Part shown: one piece after another, positions 60,192 to 64,000 of the stretch
Position numbering within the stretch: the stretch's first letter is position 1
Layout of the letters: each line of letters starts with the position of its first letter
Assembly: GCF_024498295.1 (NCBI RefSeq)
Contig: NZ_CP101827.1
Location: forward strand, 1-64,000
Length of the DNA stretch: 64,000 nucleotides
Direction: 5' to 3'
From: Thermocaproicibacter melissae
Lineage (GTDB): Bacteria > Bacillota > Clostridia > Oscillospirales > Acutalibacteraceae
Program-made: the position numbers and the translations under genes
Notes under the pieces: model-generated
Database searches by the model: none
Seen by the model: only the letters and a program-made list of their open reading frames with translations
What the model was told of the DNA's origin: nothing

Positions 60192-60713
60192 TTATTCGTT
60201 TACCTTTCGCTTTGCAAAAATCTCGCTATTGACCTTCCAGTTTCCGTCTTCTGCTAGGGTCATGTTGCACCAATGGAACGTGTTTTCCGTAATATCGGAA
60301 AACACCCACTTTTCCTGTTCTCCTACCACATGGCACTCAATCTTCTCCGCGACCTTATGGATTTCGAGCCGCTTCATATATTGCTTGCACGCATAAACCA
60401 TGTCATAGCATTTTTTCTCCGCATTGAACATTCGGAGCGCTACACCGTACTCCGCATCCGGCTGGGGATCTGTATCGCGTGTCGTACGCAACGGGCAGAT
60501 GAAGAGATCCTCAATGCCTGTCCCCTCTAAAACGCGGCGGAACAGCCATTCGCCTTTTACATGGCGCTTTTCCGAAGGGTTCGCTACACCGAAGGAATCC
60601 CAGTAATCGAAATCCCAATCTCCAATCAGCGGTGTGTACCAGTCATATTCCTCCGGAATGGCATCCGCCCGTCCTTCTGCCAAAAGCGCCTTTACAAATT
60701 CTTCCTCCCGCAT
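60192..60713 (-). CDS. Hypothetical protein with a lipocalin-like pattern
   Basis: A 173-residue soluble protein that I do not recognise. It has a short helical N-terminus, then LIGDWDFDYWDSF, GEWLFRRVLEGTGIEDLF and KWVFSDITENTFHWCNMTL, a beta-strand-rich pattern like DUF1579 or lipocalin-fold proteins. No signal peptide. It is the last gene of the minus-strand operon, 11 bases after the HAD gene. Confidence 0.6.
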   Translation of the reverse strand: MREEEFVKALLAEGRADAIPEEYDWYTPLIGDWDFDYWDSFGVANPSEKRHVKGEWLFRRVLEGTGIEDLFICPLRTTRDTDPQPDAEYGVALRMFNAEKKCYDMVYACKQYMKRLEIHKVAEKIECHVVGEQEKWVFSDITENTFHWCNMTLAEDGNWKVNSEIFAKRKVNE

Positions 60714-60724
60714 ACTTTTTCTCC

Positions 60725-61333
60725 TTATATTTTTATATTCTCCTTGCGGAGCGCGTCCTTAAGTGCTTCGATATCCATTTCAAAAACAAAACCCTTCATG
60801 CCGAGTGCTTCGCCTGCCCGGATATTTTCTTCGCGGTCATCGATAAAGAAGCACTCCTCCGGCTTAAGGCGAAACCGCTCAAACAGCGAGCGGTAGATAT
60901 CGGGTTCCGGTTTCAGCTGCCGGACATCAGAGGAAACAATCATGCCGTCAAAATACTTCATGGCCGGGATGCGGCGGTAAAAGCGGTAAAACCGGGGACT
61001 CATGTTGGAAAGAAGATAAATGCCGTAGCCGTTTGACTTGAGCGAGCTGACCAGCTCTTCCATGTCGGGCAGAGGCTGCGGCATTTCGTCCCAATGCTCG
61101 TAAAGCCAACGCGTGACCTCGTGAAGGCGCTGCGGCACCCGACTGAGAACCAGCGCAAGATATTCCTCTTCCGTTATAATTCCGCGGTCCGTCAGTTCCC
61201 ATTCTTCCGCACCGAACAGCTCCCGATTGACCAGTTCGGCATCTGCTTCTTTGGGGCAATATTTTCTTACGAATTTTTCCGGTTCGTAAGTAAACAAGAC
61301 TCTTCCCATGTCAAAAACCACATTGCGAATCAT
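60725..61333 (-). CDS. HAD superfamily hydrolase, subfamily IA
   Basis: A 202-residue phosphatase-like protein. The nucleophile motif is VVFDMGRVLF, with Gly where the second Asp of DxD is usual, as in YihX-like sugar phosphatases. Later motifs are LSNMSPRFY (Ser/Asn), KPEPDIYRSL (Lys) and CFFIDDREENI (two Asp). I prefer the ATG at 61333 over 61366 because a purine-rich GAGGGGAA lies upstream and the protein then starts as relatives do. Cytoplasmic; substrate unknown, perhaps a sugar phosphate or nucleotide. Confidence 0.85.
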   Translation of the reverse strand: MIRNVVFDMGRVLFTYEPEKFVRKYCPKEADAELVNRELFGAEEWELTDRGIITEEEYLALVLSRVPQRLHEVTRWLYEHWDEMPQPLPDMEELVSSLKSNGYGIYLLSNMSPRFYRFYRRIPAMKYFDGMIVSSDVRQLKPEPDIYRSLFERFRLKPEECFFIDDREENIRAGEALGMKGFVFEMDIEALKDALRKENIKI

Positions 61334-61362
61334 GTTCCCATTCCCCTCTCCCCCAAAAAGCG

Positions 61363-61788
61363 TCACGGCGCATGTCCATTACGCCGAAGCAGCAGATAAT
61401 CCTGCAGAATCACGGTCGCAGCGACGGCGTCTACCACAGCCTTGCGCTTCTTTCCTCGCGTGTTGGTATCGTTCAGATAGTTATGAGCCGTAATGGTTGT
61501 GCCGCGCTCATCCTGCATGACAACAGGAATCTTAGAATATTCCTGCAGGCTTTGGGCAAAAGCGCGGGCGTTCTGCGCACTTTCTCCCTCGGAACCGTCC
61601 ATGTTGCGCGGCAACCCGACTACGATTCTGCCGACCCCGAGGCGCTTTGCTTCTTCGGTTACCCGTTCAAGAAGCTTCTGGCGGTTCCATTCCTCCACAA
61701 CGCAAAGGGGCGAAGCGAGGATTTCCTGTTCGTCGCAGACGGCGAGGCCGGTTCGTGCCTTGCCAAGGTCAACCGCAAGAATTCTCAT
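61363..61788 (-). CDS. ruvX: Holliday junction resolvase-like protein RuvX/YqgF
   Basis: A 141-residue RNase H-fold nuclease. Acidic active-site residues are in LAVDLGKARTGLAVCD at the N-terminus, DERGTTITAH near residue 97, and KAVVDAVAATVIL near 123. IVVGLPRNMDGSEG near 56 is typical. It processes 16S rRNA ends or Holliday junctions. It overlaps the upstream phosphatase gene by 4 bases (ATGA). Confidence 0.93.
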   Translation of the reverse strand: MRILAVDLGKARTGLAVCDEQEILASPLCVVEEWNRQKLLERVTEEAKRLGVGRIVVGLPRNMDGSEGESAQNARAFAQSLQEYSKIPVVMQDERGTTITAHNYLNDTNTRGKKRKAVVDAVAATVILQDYLLLRRNGHAP

Positions 61789-62462
61789 GGCGCCACATCC
61801 TTTATCATGCGTACTTTCCCGTCTTTCAAAGGGCGGCGGTAAACGGAAAGCTCCGGCGGAATATGCGAAGCGTCGTTCATGCGGACGACATTCGCCTTGC
61901 CATTCTCAAACTCGATGACGGTAACGGCGGTGTTGTCACACCATGGGATTTCCCCCATCTCGCTCAGCGGTTTGCCGAGCGCTCGGCAAAGCAGCGAGCG
62001 GATTGCGCAGCCGTGCGATACGGCGCAGACTGTTTTGCCGTCGTTTGCTTTCGCGATTTCAAGCGCTGTCTGCCACATACGCTCGCACACATGGGCAATT
62101 GCTTCGCCGCCGGGAGCCTGAAAATCGCCGGGATTCTCGTTCCAGACACGCAGCATCTCGGGGCCTTCCGCTTCAATGTCGGCCCACGAACGGCCCTCCC
62201 AATCACCCATGTCGATTTCGACGAGGCCTTCGTTTTTTATGATTTCAAGCCCGTGGTAGCGGTTAATGGCCTGCGCTGTCTTAAAGGCGCGCTGCAGCGG
62301 GCTGGAGTAGATTGCAGCAAACGGCACATTCCTCAGGCGGAGGCTCACAAGCTCCAGCTGCTTTGCGCTGTTGCCGCTGATATCACAGTCCGATCGCCCC
62401 TGCAGGATGCCTTTCGTATTTCCTTCTGCTTCACAGTGCCTTACAAAATAAATGGTTGTCAT
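61785..62462 (-). CDS. Histidine phosphatase family protein
   Basis: A 225-residue phosphoglycerate-mutase-like phosphatase. The catalytic RHCEAEGN motif lies at residue 8, the acid Glu region in VEIDMGDWEGRSW near 80, and the second His in CAVSHGCAIRSL near 150. Substrates of such proteins vary widely (sugar phosphates, alpha-ribazole phosphate). It lies between the Cys-rich microprotein and ruvX, overlapping both by 4 bases, so translation is coupled. Confidence 0.88.
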   Translation of the reverse strand: MTTIYFVRHCEAEGNTKGILQGRSDCDISGNSAKQLELVSLRLRNVPFAAIYSSPLQRAFKTAQAINRYHGLEIIKNEGLVEIDMGDWEGRSWADIEAEGPEMLRVWNENPGDFQAPGGEAIAHVCERMWQTALEIAKANDGKTVCAVSHGCAIRSLLCRALGKPLSEMGEIPWCDNTAVTVIEFENGKANVVRMNDASHIPPELSVYRRPLKDGKVRMIKDVAP

Positions 62463-62602
62463 TTTTTCGACTTCTTTCTCTGGATTCTTTCACAGCTTGT
62501 TTCGCTGTGACTCATGGCATGATGTTTTCTACATTCTTGGCAGTTTCCGTGGCGGACACAATTTTTGCGCGGGCAAGGGCAGGATTCGTTTTTCTCTACC
62601 AT
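62459..62602 (-). CDS. Small Cys-rich protein in the pyr operon
   Basis: A 47-residue protein beginning MVEKNESCPCPRKNC, then VRHGNCQECRKHHAMSHSE and a final Cys before a basic tail. Six Cys and several His suggest a zinc ribbon or metal-binding fold. It is short and partly masked by a frame that continues into pyrD, so it is easily missed. Support: GGAGGG eight bases before the ATG, a 7-base overlap with the pyrD end, and a 4-base ATGA overlap with the next gene. Similar Cys-rich microproteins occur in Firmicutes; function unknown. Confidence 0.7.
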   Translation of the reverse strand: MVEKNESCPCPRKNCVRHGNCQECRKHHAMSHSETSCERIQRKKSKK

Positions 62603-63507
62603 TCTTCCATCCCTCCCGTCAACTCCGTAACACTTGCAATCTTGTTTTCCTTGAGGTATTGCTCCAGACCTTCCACGATTTTTACCGGTGCGTATGGGTC
62701 GCGGAACAAAACGGTGCCGATTTGCACGGCAGACGCGCCTGCAAGCATCATCTCCACGGCGTCGCTCCATGTGCTCACGCCGCCCATGCCGACAATCGGG
62801 ATTTTCACCCTCTTATATGCCTGCCGCACCATGCGAACCGCAACCGGAAATACAGCCGGGCCGGAAAGGCCGCCTGTGTTATTCCGCAGAATCGGGCGGC
62901 GGGTCTTAATGTCAATGCGCATGCCAGTGAGGGTGTTAATCATGGAAATGGCGTCGGCTCCAGCGCTCTCCGCCGCAGCAGCCATCTCGCCGATATCCGC
63001 CACATTTGGCGAAAGCTTCACCATCAGCGGCTTGCGGCAGTGTTTCCGCACCGCAGCGGTTATCCCTTCCACGCCGGCACAGGTCGTGCCGAACTGCACG
63101 CCGCCCTGCTTTACGTTCGGGCAGGAGATGTTGAGTTCAATCATATCGACCGATGAATCGGAAAGTTTCTCGGCCATCGCGCAGTAATCCTCCGGCGTGT
63201 TGCCCGCGATGTTCGCAATCACAACGGTTCCCTGCTGCCGCAGCCACGGCAGGTCTTCTTTGATGAAATGCTCCACACCCGGGTTCTGCAGACCGACGGA
63301 ATTGAGCATTCCGCCCGGCGTTTCCGCGATGCGCGGCGGCGGGTTGCCTGGTCTTTCTTTTAAGGTAATACCCTTGCAGGAGATTCCTCCGAAAACCGAA
63401 AGCGGGTAGAATTCCGAAAATTCGCGTCCAAAGCCGACGGTTCCCGAAGCCGCGATAACCGGATTTTGAAATTCCACGCCCGCGATGGTAACGTTCAGAT
63501 TTGCCAT
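62596..63507 (-). CDS. pyrD: Dihydroorotate dehydrogenase, class 1B catalytic subunit
   Basis: A 303-residue FMN TIM-barrel enzyme. It oxidises dihydroorotate to orotate in pyrimidine synthesis. Marks are NPVIAASGTVGFGREF, NSVGLQNPGVEHF near residue 68, LNISCPNVKQGG with the catalytic Cys near 130, VKLSPNV, and IVGMGGVSTWSDAVEMMLAGA near 240. Class 1B needs PyrK for electron transfer to NAD, and pyrK lies directly upstream. Confidence 0.95.
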   Translation of the reverse strand: MANLNVTIAGVEFQNPVIAASGTVGFGREFSEFYPLSVFGGISCKGITLKERPGNPPPRIAETPGGMLNSVGLQNPGVEHFIKEDLPWLRQQGTVVIANIAGNTPEDYCAMAEKLSDSSVDMIELNISCPNVKQGGVQFGTTCAGVEGITAAVRKHCRKPLMVKLSPNVADIGEMAAAAESAGADAISMINTLTGMRIDIKTRRPILRNNTGGLSGPAVFPVAVRMVRQAYKRVKIPIVGMGGVSTWSDAVEMMLAGASAVQIGTVLFRDPYAPVKIVEGLEQYLKENKIASVTELTGGMEEW

Positions 63508-63540
63508 AGCAATACTCCGTTTCTGTTGGATTGTGCTTAG

Positions 63541-64000
63541 CTAAGTAAGGAACAACTGCGTGCTCCGGAACACCGGGCCGTCTTTGCAGACATGGCCGTA
63601 ATGCTCCTCGCCGTCCGGGCCGCGCAGCTTTACCGCGCAGCCGAGGCATGCACCGATTCCGCAGGCCATGCGCTCTTCGAGCGACACTTGGCAGGGCACT
63701 CCTCGCTCTTCCGCGATGCGGCAGACGGCACGGAGCATCGGCAGCGGCCCGCAGGCAAAAATCTCATCGAATTCGAGGCCCTGCATAAGCTCCGCCGCAT
63801 TGCCGCGGCGACCGAGTGAACCGTCATCCGTAGCAAGAAGCACTCGGCATCCGGCAGCTTCAAAATCTTCTTTCAGGATCACCGCGCTTTTCGTGCGAAA
63901 GCCGGCCACGAGAATGGCATTTTTCCCGAAAGGCTGCGCCGCCGCAAGCAAAGGCGGCAGCCCGATGCCCCCGCCCACAAAAATCACGCGGCGGTTTGTG
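63541..64000 (-). CDS. pyrK: Dihydroorotate dehydrogenase electron transfer subunit, partial
   Basis: The C-terminal 150 or so residues of PyrK; the frame continues past the right edge (upstream residues read TNRRVIFVGGGIGLPPL). The NAD-binding region FVGGGIGLPPLLAAA is followed by EIFACGPLPMLRAV, and the 2Fe-2S site by CGIGACLGCAVKL and HVCKDGPVF with four Cys. PyrK passes electrons from PyrD through FAD and 2Fe-2S to NAD. The FAD domain lies outside the window. Confidence 0.95.
   Translation of the reverse strand, partial: TNRRVIFVGGGIGLPPLLAAAQPFGKNAILVAGFRTKSAVILKEDFEAAGCRVLLATDDGSLGRRGNAAELMQGLEFDEIFACGPLPMLRAVCRIAEERGVPCQVSLEERMACGIGACLGCAVKLRGPDGEEHYGHVCKDGPVFRSTQLFLT

Overview
The window is a chromosomal segment of an anaerobic, spore-forming Clostridia-type Firmicute, most likely of the Oscillospiraceae/Ruminococcaceae group. 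Evidence: an intact sporulation sigma factor K, AGGAGG-type ribosome binding sites with frequent GTG/TTG starts, DUF4321, ZapA and Maf-MreB neighbourhoods of Firmicute type, anaerobic amino-acid oxidation (indolepyruvate ferredoxin oxidoreductase with phenylacetate-CoA ligases), GTP-type PEP carboxykinase, and variant (S)PQTG sorting signals. The taxonomic placement is inference; no rRNA or tRNA gene is seen.

Layout. 0-3.3 kb: 3' end of a cell-wall-anchored leucine-rich-repeat protein, a ZIP metal transporter, a DUF1848 protein and a gene fragment. 3.2-5.8 kb (minus): deoD-mtnA-class II aldolase, which reads as an anaerobic salvage route for 5'-deoxyadenosine/methylthioadenosine. 5.9-7.9 kb: divergent mntR and mntH. 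8.0-13.5 kb (minus): paaK-iorA-iorB-paaK-ACT operon for aryl-pyruvate oxidation, with a good promoter and a palindrome. 13.7-16 kb (minus): InlB-repeat membrane protein, dusB, and a chloramphenicol acetyltransferase remnant. 16.0-22.4 kb (plus): polA, an RlmA-type methyltransferase, a membrane glycosyltransferase-like protein, rimI, a small membrane protein and tsaD, tightly packed. 22.6-26.1 kb: pckG and a purine permease. 26.3-27.9 kb: two paralogous proteins with matching sporulation-type promoters. 28-30.6 kb: SDR reductase, manA, GtrA protein. 30.6-37.5 kb (plus): glyS, zapA, U32 peptidase-family protein, dut, DUF4321, maf, mreB. 37.6-42.2 kb: MsmX-type ATPase, rsuA, DUF523, murI, and a VanH-like D-lactate dehydrogenase. 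42.3-42.45 kb: a perfect sigma-A promoter followed about 50 bp later by a strong terminator, a candidate small RNA. 42.6-47.1 kb: LacI regulator divergent from an aldo/keto reductase and GH36 alpha-galactosidase, with two matching operators. 47.1-50.2 kb: repeat-containing GH25 lysozyme and sigK. 50.5-55.2 kb: glycosyltransferase plus the complete three-gene UDP-N-acetyl-L-fucosamine route. 55.4-59.7 kb: DHA2 exporter, PiT phosphate transporter, dinB. 59.7-64 kb: PPC-domain protein and a minus-strand operon pyrK-pyrD-small Cys-rich protein-phosphatase-ruvX-HAD-hypothetical that runs in from beyond the right edge.

Genes that work together: MntR likely controls MntH. Ior converts aryl-pyruvates to aryl-acetyl-CoA, and the PaaK proteins interconvert aryl-acetyl-CoA and acid. 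DeoD, MtnA and the aldolase form a three-step pathway. The LacI regulator probably controls alpha-galactoside use. CapE/F/G supply UDP-FucNAc to the adjacent glycosyltransferase. PyrK and PyrD form the NAD-linked dihydroorotate dehydrogenase. No CRISPR array, insertion sequence, prophage or new defence system was found. The least explained items are the candidate small RNA, the paired spore-surface-like genes, the Cys-rich microprotein in the pyr operon, and the attenuator-like hairpin before the purine permease.
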